Origin: Verpa conica
Taxonomy: Eukaryota; Ascomycota; Pezizomycetes; Pezizales; Morchellaceae
NCBI GenBank assembly: GCA_033030425.1
Contig: JAUFSD010000004.1
Span: 2,046,001-2,110,000 of the forward strand
DNA length: 64,000 bases
Direction of reading: 5' to 3'
The notes below the pieces were generated by a model. It ran no database searches. It saw nothing but the letters and a program-made list of their open reading frames with translations, and was not told where the DNA came from. A program made the translations under genes and the position numbers. This document shows positions 8,982 through 20,240 of the stretch, piece after piece. Every line of letters starts with the position of its first letter. The stretch's first letter is position 1.

Positions 8982-11030
8982 ATGTTACCCTTACTCATTT
9001 CCGCCGTTGTCGTTGTCGCGGCCGTTCCCCTCGCAGCGCTTTACAAAGGACCGACAAAAGACAACAGCACTATCAACACGATAGAATCGCGGCTGCGGTA
9101 CGAAGAGGAGATCGCAGAGAGAAAACGCAAGAATGACCAAGACGCGGAAGAGATACGTCAGAGAAAGAAACGAGTTCAGGAGATGCAGGCGAGAAGTCAG
9201 AGGCGAGAAGAGGAACTAATGCGGATGATGATGCAGCAAGTAGAAATCAGGGAACAGGGGGCTGAAGTAAACACACATCGAAAGGCCCAAGATGAAGATA
9301 AACGGAAGTGGAAAAAGAAAGGAAAGAGACCTGCAAGAGAGAAAAATAAGGAAGAGTCAAGGGAGACGACCACGGAGAGGGGGAGTGAGGAAGAGGCAAG
9401 GGAGCTGGAAAGAGAGATAAAAGAGCTTAAGATAAGAGAAAAAAGGCTTGAAGAAGAGGTGGAGAGGGTGAACCGAATGGTGGATATCCAGCGTACTACC
9501 CGGGTGGCTGAAGATGGATTTGGTCCTCTCCGCTGGCCTACCCGAGCGGAGTTTCAGCAAGCGCTTGACGCCACCGAATACAACAACAACGACTTCTATT
9601 TCGCGATTGTTGGTAGAGCTGGTAGCGGAAAGTCGTCGCTCCTCAATGCATTCCGAAACCTAAGAAACAAAGACCTAGGTGCTGCACCGACAGGTACGAC
9701 CGAGACAGGTACGGCCAAGACGACTCCTGAGGTTAAGCGGTATAAGGACCCTGGAGGCCAGTCACCTAGGCAGTGGATGGTGTGGTTTGACATCCCTGGA
9801 GCAGGCGCTCAGCGAATCCCACATCATGACTACTTCATTAAACAAGGCCTATTCGTGTTCGATTTCATTATCCTAGCTATAGGGGACCAGTTCGAGGAGA
9901 TAGATGTCTGCATTCTTGAAAACTGCAAGAGATTTAAGATCCCAGCATTTATAGTCAAGTCAAAGGCTGACATGCATATTTTGAATTCAATGAAAGAGTA
10001 TGAATATTACGAAAGTATTAATGAGGACCCGTACTTGTATAAGGAGTGCCGAAATAGGTTCATTGCGGAAACACAGAAGAGTGTAAGTGATGGATTGAGG
10101 TTGCAGGGTCTACCGGATCAGCATGTGTATATTGTTTCAAGAGATGAACTCCAATGGGCATATAACACCTCGTTGCAGTATGAAGGAGATCTACAGGCCT
10201 TGACGACTACGGGGATGAGATTAATTCATGAAAGTCTTTTGGTCAAAGACTTACTGACCGCGGCGGCCCAACGGCGTTGTGATAGTAGGGAGCAGGTAAG
10301 ACTGATAGGAAAGCATCTATCATCTCTGTTTTACATCTAATGTCTTGCAGGCTATCTATTTGGCAGGAGCTGAATATTCAATTGTCCGGGATTACTTCCG
10401 CAATATCCGCCTTAGAAGCCTAGGTCAAAGAAACACTTTTAGACTGCCTCAGGAAAGTCAGGTAATTACTTGTAATCCCAGACAGATATCTATTACTTAC
10501 TCCCTGTACAGCCACTACGCGCCATACCTCGTATGGTACAAGAAACTCAGCAACATGATATCCGCCAGGACACATCAGTAAGAGGGGGGGTTATACACAG
10601 GTCCACCGGGGCGGCAGGGAGTATAGAAAGTACAAGACACAAACCGGTACAGGAAGCCGCGTCTAGAAACCCAGAAAAGCGGAAGGTGATATACCCCCCT
10701 CAAGAAACGAGCGCACAAGAGCTCTACCATGAAATAACTCAGCACAACCCAGAACTCCCAAACAAGATGATTGGGCTCCCTTGCATGTTCACCCCCCGAG
10801 TTGCGATTTTAACATTTTATTCCTTCACACCTATTCCAAGTCATATATACGCCTTTGGATCCCAGCTACAGGTTGAGGAGTACAGAGAGAAAAAACAGCA
10901 GGGAAAGAAAAGCGTAGGAAGACGTACTCATACTCATGTTGATGAAGCCAAGCCGACAGCCAGTGAGGGGTACCAGAATAATTCTACATCTACGAGGGGC
11001 AATACAAATCGCGATAAAGGGCAGGGCTAG
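8982..11030 (+). CDS. IRG-like (immunity-related) GTPase, membrane-anchored, 3 exons
   Basis: Exons 8982-10295, 10351-10461 and 10512-11030 join in phase 0 through introns of 55 nt (GTAAGA..TTGCAG) and 50 nt (GTAATT..TACAG), giving 647 residues. Residues 1-20 are a hydrophobic signal or membrane anchor. Residues ~35-180 are a long charged coiled coil rich in Arg, Glu and Lys. The GTPase domain follows: P-loop GRAGSGKSS at 211, switch DIPGAG at 270, and KSKAD at 326 in the position of the specificity motif. The order and wording (W.DIPG, Y..KQGL, FDFIIL, then PAFIVKSKADMHI) match the interferon-inducible IRG group, in which members remodel or attack membranes in animals. The role in fungi is not known. 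Exon 3 is low in complexity; residues ~570-595 might hide a further intron. Confidence 0.82.
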
Positions 11031-11911
11031 GACAGACGATGCGGGGGTTTCTAATCGATGTGATGTATATCCACTATTTATTCTTTATGATACCATGCAA
11101 TACAGACATTGAGTTATATTATAGTTGGCCTTGGAAATTCGTGGATAGCTTCCTCTGGTCCCTGATGATCAGTTGGCATGTTAGATTCACTTTCTCTATT
11201 TTATTGTTATCAGTCCTATGTTATATGATACTTCACCTGTAGAGATCGTCCGGGGTCGTCAAATGGGGTGTTTAATAAAAGACCCCTGACCCTGGTATCA
11301 CCCACCGAAGTTAGGCACAGGTACCCCTGCCCCACCTGATCGACCGTACCTGCATAAGCCTCACGGATAAACCCGCAGAGCCTCATCTTCTCACATTTAT
11401 TGAACTACATCGCTATCACAGAAAAAAAGATTTGATTAGGCCAATGAGAATCGTCTACATTATTTCCCTAGTTTCGGGCCATGGGGAGAGGATAGGAATC
11501 CCTCACCCTCTCCGCCTTAAATCCTCACCGCTTTGCACTAGCTCTCTAACCCTGATTACGTTATGGCTTACGCTGCTTTCCCTCCCAACTCTTCAATCAC
11601 TCAGCTATTTTCTGCCACTTGTTTGCTGTTTACCTTGCTCCTATTATATTATAGATATCGAATACATATAGTATGGATATAAATAGGTATTGAGTCCATG
11701 GTGTACGGATTAACCTCTCCATTTCCTACTACTCTTCACTAAATAATGAGGGTATATCAAGTGGCTTGTTCAGTACTCGATAGATTATATTCTCAGATCA
11801 TAAAGCATTACTGTAATTCAATGAGCATATAAATGAAGATTATAACTCATACAGACTAATAATCACGGAGTACAATAAAGCCCCACCTTCCCCTTTCATC
11901 TCTATTCCCGC
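11031..11911. other. Intergenic, no supported gene
   Basis: Short hydrophobic frames at 11039-11242 and 11432-11671 have no recognisable family, signal-peptide logic or splice partners. I do not call them genes. Confidence 0.45.
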
Positions 11912-13139
11912 CTACATTAGCCAATAAATTTGCGAGCCCGTATAACGCTCCTCTTTTTCTGTGCCTTCTTCTCTGCCCTCCAGATCTGTTTGAATCCCCA
12001 CAAACTTGGCCCACTTCTCCTCAAGTTCGCGCCTAGAGACACCTGGAGCAGTATAATAGAACGGAACCTGCCCATACTCGATTAGGAAGAATAACAAATT
12101 ATTCTCTACATGCACCAGTAAGCTACAGAACTCCAGCAGGAGTAGGGTACACCGACTGTAGGCTTGATTAAAAATTCCCTCAGCAGTCTTTGGGAACCCA
12201 GTGACCGGTATATTCCGTTCATCGTGAATTGGTACAATCTCTTCGCGCCACAGTTTTACTCTACCATTGCGCACACGCGCGACACGATTATGGTTTCTAT
12301 CACTCTACCTCATTAGCGTTGATCCCCTAGTATTTTTAATCAGGCACTCACTCTGCTGCCTTCCTACTTTGTGCTGTTGGCGGTCCTGCAGCCTCCGTCT
12401 CTGCGTCCCGCTTCTGGCGGCGTAAAGCCCGCCCCACGGCCAGGCTCTCAGCTGGGATGTAGTACTCCATATCCAAGAGACTCATGTTAAAGCTCACTCC
12501 ACAAAATTTAAAGAGCTCTTTTTCATCATCCTTGAGTTCGAAGGCCTTGCATAGGTGTGTAATAGCAATTGGTTCTAAACTATACGTTAGAATGAGACCT
12601 ATAGGCAGATGGGTTGATAGGGAGCTAGCCGAGGCGCATGAGGTGGCCGAGGGTAGTGGGGAAGCCAAAGATCTTCCTATTACGGCTATTGTGGAGAGGA
12701 AGAAGTGCTTCATTACCGCACCGGAGGCTCTGGTTGTGGAGGCGGGCAAGGATATTGTGGCCCCTAGTATGTTAGCTAACACTCCCTAGAATAAGCAGTT
12801 AAGAGTGGTGTACTCCGCTGTAGGCGGTGCTCGACGGTCGTAACCAAGCTCGAGTTCTATAGGCATGCTTCCGGTAGAAGTAGGGCTACCACTGGATTTC
12901 TTCTCAAGGTTCTGGATTGTCCGTTCCATCCTATCAAGACGGGTATTCACTGCTGCGATTTTTGCAGTGATTGTCTGAAGCTGGAGCAAGATGGCATTGT
13001 TAAGGTCAGTACTAGAGGAGGTGACATTAACCCGGCCGAGCTCGGTGAGGAGGTTTGTGACACCGGAGGAGATGGACTGAGTGTAGTTGGCAATCTTTCT
13101 TGCGCTGTCAGCTTGTCCAGGTGTTTGGTTGGCAGACAT
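11912..13139 (-). CDS. Fungal hypothetical protein with N-terminal coiled coil (multi-exon)
   Basis: The first coding block starts at ATG 13139 and predicts a helical coiled coil ending in DRMERTIQNLEKK. A last block, about 12307-11912, contains RNGRVKLWREEIVPIHDERN, then a FPKTAEGIF-like segment and RRELEEKWAKFVGIQ. A coiled coil followed by a VPL-x-N-x-x-x-x-IPxFP-type segment and a WAKFIG-like end is a layout I know from a widespread, unnamed fungal family. The middle block (12782-12348) is also open on this strand, but its joins are unresolved, and an intron may cover part of it. Another probable intron interrupts the last block near 12080-12130. No membrane segment or catalytic motif is visible. 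Function unknown. Confidence 0.45.
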
Positions 13140-14132
13140 GGTGGGCGTAATGGGTGTGCAGAGCTTCTATGCGGGGGATTTTGGCGCGGGGGATCTGTCA
13201 GTTATTTTGGTTACACAAACTGCCCGTAGGAGGCCTAATCCACACTTTGCTACTATCTGATGTGAGGACAACAGAAAGCTGTGTGGTATATAAATACATA
13301 CAATATGAACCTAGATACTTATGTAAGACAGTTACTTAGAAGAAATAAAGCAAGGATTGCCTAACTATGTATTTAAGAAATGTTATCAAGTATTCCTCAA
13401 CTGCTGGGTCATGACTCGTCACTCGATATTTCCGGTTATGTTCTTATGGTAAAAACCCATCAATCGATTGTCTAAAAGAAATAGAGAGATTTATCGATAT
13501 ATGATCCAAAAGAGAAACCCCTAAACCCTCATATGGGATGCCTTGCCCTGGATCCTCAAACACAGCAAATAGAGATACACGTGACCCATATATGAAACCG
13601 CCCATCAGCTATCCTTATTAGGAAGCATCTACAACAATTCTTGATAAAAGTAAGAGTAGACGTATGGAGTCTCAGTATTTCAGCAGCCTAGGAGACTCTA
13701 GAGAAGCAATTTCACAAACCCTATATATATCCCTAACCGCTTCGATGATACCCCAAGCCTTCCATAGACTAACTAACAAAAGAGATGTCAGCCTAGCAAT
13801 ACCTGCTTGGGGCTTAGGCAGCGGGGCTCCAAGCTCGAGTCTCCGCCACAGCGACGATGTCAGAATCAAAAAAATGACGACCTGGATTACTCTTCATCAG
13901 GGTGGAGGTGTCATCACCGAGAAACAAATGACTCTAGAGGCACTGCCGGAAAACTCACCGACGCCCCTGCCAATTATAGAGGCAGAATGGAATCAATATA
14001 GGGACAGTTATACATGTGCTGAATGTCTCTGACAACAAATAGCATTAAACCTACAGTTTCAGGAGGTTACAGGATCCAAGAGAAAACATAAAAATCTTAC
14101 TCAGACTGGTTTCAGTGTCTAGTCTAGCCGGC
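13140..14132. other. Intergenic, weak frames only
   Basis: A 122-codon frame at 13664-14032 (+) lacks recognisable motifs and has a 65-codon frame opposite it. Neither can be supported. Confidence 0.4.
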
Positions 14133-15073
14133 CTAGCCCCCTCCACAACCGCTCACACCTCCATCTCCACCAGTAGTTCCTCCGTAGCCTCCTGCACAGG
14201 TACTCATACCACCTACATCGATATCTGCACCTCCACCTCCACCAATAACGTCTCCGAAGCCCCCTATAGAAGTACTATTAACATTCCGAGAATTTGAACC
14301 TTTGGTGGCGCGTGAGGATTTAGTAACTACACGCTTAGGTTTAACTATCTTAATATTTGCTGTGTTACCCCCCCCCCCGCTCGACGACCCCACGTTCAGC
14401 TGACTCTGGTTTCTTTCGAGAACATGCCATACACACTAGAATAAGCGCAACCACGCCTCCTACAGTGATCCCAGCGATTGCACCTGCAGAGAGACCACGA
14501 CTTTTGCCCCTAGGTTCTACCGGAGCACCCATGATACTGGCAAAATTGGCCGTGGCAGCCGGATAACCATACCACACGGTGTCATATGGAGCTTCTGTAC
14601 TTTGAGGCAGTGGGATTCCCATGGAGTATGTCCCCGTTGTTTTAGAATAGGCGCAGCCTACAACAGTAAGGGTAAGGTAATCACCCACGAAGACATTAGT
14701 CGAGTAGTAAGGTTGGTAATTATCACCATATCCATGATCAATGCCGTGATCCCTCCACTAAGTAGAGACAAAGTTATCACTTGATACAGTTGGTAGAGCG
14801 TGCTACACAGTGCCCCGCGTAATCTACACATACGGGGGTGGCAACAGAAGGGTAATTTTTCTGGCTACTAATGTCAGAAGGCTGACGGGGTTGATTTGGG
14901 GTGGGGTAGTACCTGGTATCGTAACAGTATATCCTAGCGGCACTCGTAAAGCATGCGCTGCCGGTATCACATACGACTAAATAATAGTTTATATCGGTGC
15001 CACAAGAACCTGGTTTGGCGGGACAAACCTCCGACACCGGGTATGCAGCACTGACTTCTTTTGATACAGCCAT
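14133..15073 (-). CDS. Cys-containing single-pass membrane protein, reading frame broken at a G11 run
   Basis: The block 15073-14807 encodes a Cys-rich extracellular segment (VCPAKPGSC, VVCDTGSACF, TPVCVDYAGHC). I infer a 49-nt phase-0 intron at 14806-14758 (GTAGCA..CTTAG with TGATAAC branch site). The next exon continues WRDHGIDHG..VGDYLTLTVVG, then a single transmembrane helix (AGAIAGITVGGVVALILVC) and a basic stop-transfer. This frame ends at 14365 just after a run of 11 G (C at 14368-14378 on the plus strand). One G fewer would fuse it to a downstream frame ending at 14133. That frame encodes a tail with a basic patch (KPKRVVTKSSR) and a Gly-rich end. The true N-terminus lies in unresolved exons upstream of 15073; I see no signal peptide yet. 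Probably a cell-surface protein of unknown role. Confidence 0.55.
14368..14378. repeat. Homopolymer run of 11 C (G on coding strand)
   Basis: Exactly at the point where two otherwise compatible frames of the membrane-protein gene meet; changing its length by -1 joins them. Confidence 0.85.
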
Positions 15074-16951
15074 TCCAAGAGCCGCAGTATACTGAATCTG
15101 TGTGCGAACAGCGAGTCGATGCTGTGGCCATCACCAGCAGAATATGTAGGCGGTATTGTGTCAGTCTCTCCTTCAAGTCCTCGAAGTCCAACTGAGGGCC
15201 AGAACATTGCATTTATACTAACATACCTGAGCTCGTTATCGGTATTAATATTGGAATGACAAACATTTGCAAGTAGGGCACCCAATTACACACTCTCAAA
15301 CAAAAATCGCTGCACCAACTAGGTTTCTTTTAGGCGACAGATATCTTACAGGTGCAGGGAATTGGATTGCCAATTGTGTGATACATATCACATTCACTTC
15401 AGGAAAGTCTGTTTTCATAAGTTTGATAAGCTTAATTATTACGGTTGTCCCCGGCCTGCGCTGAGCTGACAGGTCTTCGGGGTACGAGGGTTTTTGAGGC
15501 CGTACGGCAATATCCATCGCTACACTTTGGGAGATGCGCTGGGAAATTCACTTTGGGACATGCACTTTCTGAAAGGATCGGCGATAGTGTGGAATCTTCC
15601 AACCTCATGTTTTTCATCCAACTCCTCCTTTGGCCAATAATGGTGGCGGATTGGCATAGATATTGAAAGAAAGCGACTATCTGGACATGCTGTCAGCTCT
15701 GGACAATCCACCTATGTAGTGTGCGTATACCCAATACTAGACCAGGTCCTTTGTTGATTTACCGATCACACTACCGAGATACAGAGACTAACATGAAACA
15801 CTCCTCTGGGGGGGGCAGTTTCTGCTGGATTGGAGGATGGTGCCCTTATCCAATAACACGTTGCATGAAACGGTCAGTCAGGGGTGGTCTTATGCATCTC
15901 CCACACCATAACGTTTTTACTTCGCTAGGAGACATCATTCATTTGACGTCCCATTAGCGAGAAGGAGAGCCTTCGATTGACAGGTTCTATGAAAATTGGT
16001 CGCCCTACAGCTATTCGTAATTGCAAGACGTTTCGGGAACGGCCTGCTATTGCATACCATACAAAAAGTACGCCAAGTCTATCATTTTATATGGTATGCA
16101 ATAGCAGGCCATTTCAGAAACGTCTTGCAATTACGAGTAGTGGTAATGTTTGCATTTCTACTCGCAAATAGGGTAGGCTGGAGCACTGTATGGGTGTAGC
16201 CGGAAGCACGTTGTACCTATTTGTAGTCTAACCCCCGCTGCTGCCGCACAGCCGAAAATCCTGAACTCGGAGAAATATAATTGGGCGCCTCACATGAGGT
16301 AGTTTGACCGTAATAATTTTTTTAATAAAGCTATATACCCGCGAGCTTGTCGGTGCAGGACTAAAGAATTTAGTTGTGCGACTGTTGGTCCGAGAAAGAA
16401 AACACCTATAAACATTTCCTCGGGTGTTTCTATATATGTATCCTCGAAAAAAAGTATAGGGATAGTATTGTTAGTGGCTACGAGCGATGTCCCTATGCCC
16501 CTATATTAAAATTATAAGTTAATCAAGTGTCTAGGTGATGAATAGAACTATCGAGGTCTCCCGCTTGATGGCCAAGGGCCATGCATAAGAGAGATTGGAC
16601 ACAGGTACAGACAGCCATATGAATACACAGAGTGCCCAGTGGTTGCACCCGACTACAGCAAGCTTTGGAGAAATAAAAGCACTCGATCTACCCAGAAGCT
16701 ATGCACATTAGCGCCCCATTCTAACATTCCCGGTAACGGAGCCACGTCCTTACACAGAGGATATTCAATGCATACTTAATTTCTCATTAAAAGACTTACC
16801 AAGTGCATTCCCTTCAAGGTATACCCGGGTAGATACTCAGAAATATGCCAAATATGGAAGGAGAACTTTTGCATTTGATAACTATCCAAAGGAGGCTAAA
16901 CTAACCAGTGTCCCAATTCCAATTGATATAATATCATATCCAGTACATACT
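15074..16951. other. Unresolved region, possible upstream exons plus a hairpin
   Basis: Overlapping minus-strand frames at 15711-15432 contain spaced cysteines (CPELTACPD, CSDGYC). Frames at 15285-14989 also look partly coding. They may be 5' exons of the membrane-protein gene at 14.1-15.1 kb, but I cannot define splice sites. The rest, apart from the hairpin at 16011-16140, has no supported feature. Confidence 0.35.
16011..16140. repeat. Long near-perfect hairpin (51-bp arms, 28-nt loop)
   Basis: Arms 16011-16061 and 16090-16140 are inverted copies with 47 of 51 positions complementary. Two of the four differences would be G-U wobbles in the plus-strand RNA. The loop is 28 nt. This is either a foldback MITE or a candidate small-RNA precursor. 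Confidence 0.85.
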
Positions 16952-18316
16952 CTATTTACCTGTTCTCGCGCTTGACTTCATCTCGTGTCTACACGACCTC
17001 CTCTTTGCCCTCCAAGCCTTCTGATCAAGCATTTCTTCAGTAACGTATCCATCTGGCTTGATAATATCTCTACCCGTAATTGGCTCATATCCCATTGCTT
17101 TCCAGTGCTCATAGCCCACGTCTTGCCACGGATATATCTCCTGCAGCAACTCCATCACTTCCGCCATACCGTAACTTTGTGCTAGATACCTTGCCGACCT
17201 TCCTCTGCAATCCGGAATTGTGGGATCTGCACCGTGTTCGAGGAAAATCCGGAAGATGCTTTCCCATTGGTGTGTCCATGGTTCCTTGGTCTGATTGACG
17301 CCTCGAGGCCCATCCTGCCACTTTAACCAGGGGCTATTGAGGCTCATTCGTGCAACAAGTCTATGCAGGGCGGTAAAACCTTCTTCTCCACTCCTTGATA
17401 ATCGTACAGAACCGCGGTCTACTTGCCAATGCCGGAGCTGGCGGTTGATATCGGCACCACTTTCTAAAAGTACTTTCACGGTGTCATAGTGGCCATGCCA
17501 GGCAGCAATAGCAAGCGGAGACCAGACCTCTTCATGGTGAGGTCCTTCAACGTCTGCCCCACCTTCTAGTAGTCTTTGAACAGCCTTGGAACTGCCAGTA
17601 CTAGCAGCTATATGTATGGCGTAGTAATACCGATCGTCTCGGTGCTTGATATCCGCCCCATGACCTAGCAGCAAGCCTATAATGACTGGGCTGTTCCTTG
17701 CCGCGGCAATGTGTAGTATGTGTTGGTATGATGTTTTTTGAGATAGTGTAGCCCATTCACGAGGGTATGGCAGCAACGCACACCCATTACAAGGAGAACC
17801 CATCTCCAACAGAAGTTTGACCATCCTTTCAAGCCCTCGATACACAGCCCAGGGAAGTGGAGTTGTCGATATGGACACACCCATCCAGGCGCAGTGGCAT
17901 GTAAACCTGAAACAATTGGCAATGATACGATCGAGAAACTCCGTAGTCGCTTGATTCGGAAACTCGTGGTAGGTGCGGGATATGATGGATTCTTGATTAA
18001 ATGAGATATGCATCGGTGGCCCGGACTCAAGTATGAACTTGAGCATCTCTCTATTACCAACTGTGGCAGAATAGAACAGAGCTGAGAGGAAGATATTTGG
18101 GGAGGCGGCCAATCTCTGGAGAACATGAGAAAGGAGGGCTGCGAGATATTTCTCAGACCGTATCAAGGCGTTCACATCCGGAGCTTCGAGGTAGGAACTG
18201 ACTTGGAGGAGCAGTTCATTAGGAAGACTGAGGAGCGAAATTGTAGAGGTAATTGAGAAAAGAGATGTACGATAATTTCTGGACTTTGGAAAGAGGGCTG
18301 ATGATGTTTTACGCAT
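16952..18316 (-). CDS. F-box-like and ankyrin-repeat protein
   Basis: Intronless frame of 454 residues. I start it at ATG 18316; the frame is open slightly further, but only through a GTG. Near residues 25-65, LLSLPNELLLQVSSYL fits the start of an F-box, which would bind Skp1 and link targets to an SCF ubiquitin ligase. At least five ankyrin repeats follow between about 75 and 385, including HILHIAAARNSPVIIGLLLG, AIHIAAS..GGADVEG, SPLAIAAWHGHYDTVKVLLE, TALHRLVA and a terminal FLEHGADPTIPDCRGRSA. Ankyrin repeats serve protein binding. F-box/ankyrin proteins are numerous in ascomycetes and mostly unstudied, so the target is unknown. The C-terminus is basic. Confidence 0.85.
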   Translation of the reverse strand: MRKTSSALFPKSRNYRTSLFSITSTISLLSLPNELLLQVSSYLEAPDVNALIRSEKYLAALLSHVLQRLAASPNIFLSALFYSATVGNREMLKFILESGPPMHISFNQESIISRTYHEFPNQATTEFLDRIIANCFRFTCHCAWMGVSISTTPLPWAVYRGLERMVKLLLEMGSPCNGCALLPYPREWATLSQKTSYQHILHIAAARNSPVIIGLLLGHGADIKHRDDRYYYAIHIAASTGSSKAVQRLLEGGADVEGPHHEEVWSPLAIAAWHGHYDTVKVLLESGADINRQLRHWQVDRGSVRLSRSGEEGFTALHRLVARMSLNSPWLKWQDGPRGVNQTKEPWTHQWESIFRIFLEHGADPTIPDCRGRSARYLAQSYGMAEVMELLQEIYPWQDVGYEHWKAMGYEPITGRDIIKPDGYVTEEMLDQKAWRAKRRSCRHEMKSSARTGK

Positions 18317-18639
18317 AACAGGTTCAGGCACTGGTGAGTCACGTTGGTGGGTTAACGCGTATTTAGTGATTAGTCAACACTATAGATATGATGTCACGTG
18401 TACCCGATAAGATTAGATAACAAGTGGGGCTCTGGGTTAACATTGATCTCTAGCATTGCACAAGGTGGAATTTGGTGATAGGGGTATTTCTTATATAGAG
18501 ATGATGGACTGGTGTAGCAGACAAAGATTTGGAGCTTGTGAAAATAACAGCGATAATATCAGGTCACAAAATTGAGGTTATATTCTCGGGAGCAAAAATA
18601 CCCGGACATTTTAATTTTTAAAGAAATAAAAAAAAGTGT

Positions 18640-18730
18640 CTCCCAGGGGCTGAACCGCGGACCGTTTCTCACTTGTCCCAGAATAAGTGCGACTAGGCTT
18701 CCCGTATTACCGGTAGGCCATCTTCACCTG
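18640..18730 (-). ncRNA. tRNA-like relic or SINE-type Pol III unit
   Basis: On the minus strand an A-box-like TGGCCTACCGG (about 18710-18720) is followed by a 5-bp anticodon-stem-like hairpin (CACTT..AAGTG). A B-box-like GGTTCAGCCCC follows at about 18647-18657, then a run of eight T after a short spacer, which would end Pol III transcription. Acceptor and T-stems pair poorly, so it is not a functional tRNA. A degenerate tRNA or tRNA-derived SINE head is the best guess. Confidence 0.3.
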
Positions 18731-20019
18731 AAAGCTTTAGTATGTTTTGTGTCTTTGAGGTGTGTTGAGGGGGCTCTGGGACCTCCCCGTGCCCAGCTTT
18801 ATCGACCCGGCGCCAAGGCTCGTACCTTGCGCAGTCTTTGGACCAGTTAGCCCAGCAACCATATTGACATTATCGGGAGTAGGTTTAAAAAATCTCTCTA
18901 TTTAATTCGGGCCTTCCTTTGTATTGACTCTAAGCTTTATTGATTATGCTTAACTGAGAGAATTACCTGGGTTTTAGTAGAGTTTTATTAGTGACAACCG
19001 TAGCAATGAAGTGATTTTGGAAGGAGAGAGAGAATATGGTAGGGGGTGGGATGGGAATATATGTGGGAGGGCCTGCAAGAGGAAGAAGCTAGAGAACTAA
19101 GTGGCCGAGGAGGTCCGGAGGCCGGAATTGGTGTTATGATTTGTTTTACTCTTAGGGTTTGTTTTTCTTTGATTATTAATTGTTGGTTGAATACATGTAC
19201 CTTAGTCTCAGGACTCTATTACCTCATTCATTCAGTAGCATTATATCGGGCTTATGCAACTCTCCCAGCTGTGGTCGTGGTACAAATCATGTTTACTATT
19301 ACTCAAAAGAAGTATCACCTAGGAGCAGTCACTAAGACGCAGCTGGTGAATTCACAAAGAAAAGCCTTATATTAAGTAAGAAACATAGTAATCATGATGG
19401 TCGATGACCTGGTACAAAAGGTTTTAAATAACCGCCAAGGCACGCCAAGCCTCACGTGACAAGAAGGCTGTTTATGAGACAACCCTGGGATAAGAATTGG
19501 TAGTGCAATCGCCCCGAGGTTTTTAGTATAATAAAACTATCATCCAGTGGGCTTAGATGGCTTTTAGGCTAGTAGCTGCTTCTAGAATAAGTATCACGTT
19601 TTATCAGACCTTTATTCCATGCTTTGTATAATCCTATGGGTAGTCTTACTACCCGACAATACTATTCTAACCCTAGCTCATATCCGTATCTGACCTCCGC
19701 ATTGACACAACCAGAGCTAGTTTTAATTTATTTATAAGTCGCGCTCAGTAATACAGATACAATCCTAGAAATGACAATCAAATTTTCCATGTTACCGTAG
19801 TTATCAAGATTTAAGATTTAATTGCCCGATTCAACAGTTCCATTTTGCTCTACAGATTGTCATTAAGCGTTACAAGGAAGAAGCTACATTCATACTCGTC
19901 ATATAGCCTACAATCGATAATTCTTATCTTAGCGACCTTAAAGACTAATCCCACCCTAAATTACATCCCATCTTCCTGTCTGCTCTCATTACTTCATTAC
20001 ATTGCCACAGAAATAACCC
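18731..20019. other. Intergenic, no supported gene
   Basis: A 109-codon frame at 19046-19375 (+) has no family features. Nothing else stands out. Confidence 0.45.
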
Positions 20020-20240
20020 CTACACCACATCCGCCACCGTACTTATTTGGGTTGCTGTGGGTTTCAAACAGCATAGATATGATGTATTATAAGGACACGG
20101 CCCTGCTCAATGTCAGCCTTTCAGTCCTAGTAGCCGTACTACGCGGGAGTCACACCAATAATGACATCTGTAGGGCATTCGATTGCGCCGGCCACTGCCG
20201 CAAGAATGAGCGTTAGGAGAGGTGTATAGAAGTAGCGCAT
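20020..20240 (-). CDS. Small secreted Cys-rich protein, C-x8-C-x7-CC family, copy 1
   Basis: I read exon 1 at 20240-20156 and exon 2 at 20102-20020, split by a 53-nt phase-1 intron (GTGTGA..GAGCAG with a CTGACA branch site). The product is 55 residues. The first ~20 residues are a clear signal peptide (MRYFYTPLLTLILAAVAGA). The mature part has four cysteines in CPTDVIIGPCPYNTSYLCC, then a short Thr/Val tail. The spacing C-x8-C-x7-C-C, the GPCP block and the intron position are the same as in the gene at 34.2 kb, which supports both models. Probably a disulfide-stabilised apoplastic or surface peptide; function unknown. A further 3' exon cannot be excluded. Confidence 0.62.

Noticed and set aside
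12484..12789. 101-codon plus-strand frame opposite the 12-kb gene
   Set aside because: It mirrors a minus-strand frame that fits better with the flanking coding blocks; no motif supports the plus strand.
13664..14032. 122-codon plus-strand frame ending in a Cys pair
   Set aside because: No recognisable family, no signal peptide, and overlapping open frames of similar length on both strands.
17677..18126. 149-codon minus frame within the ankyrin gene
   Set aside because: Alternative frame of the F-box/ankyrin gene, without motifs.
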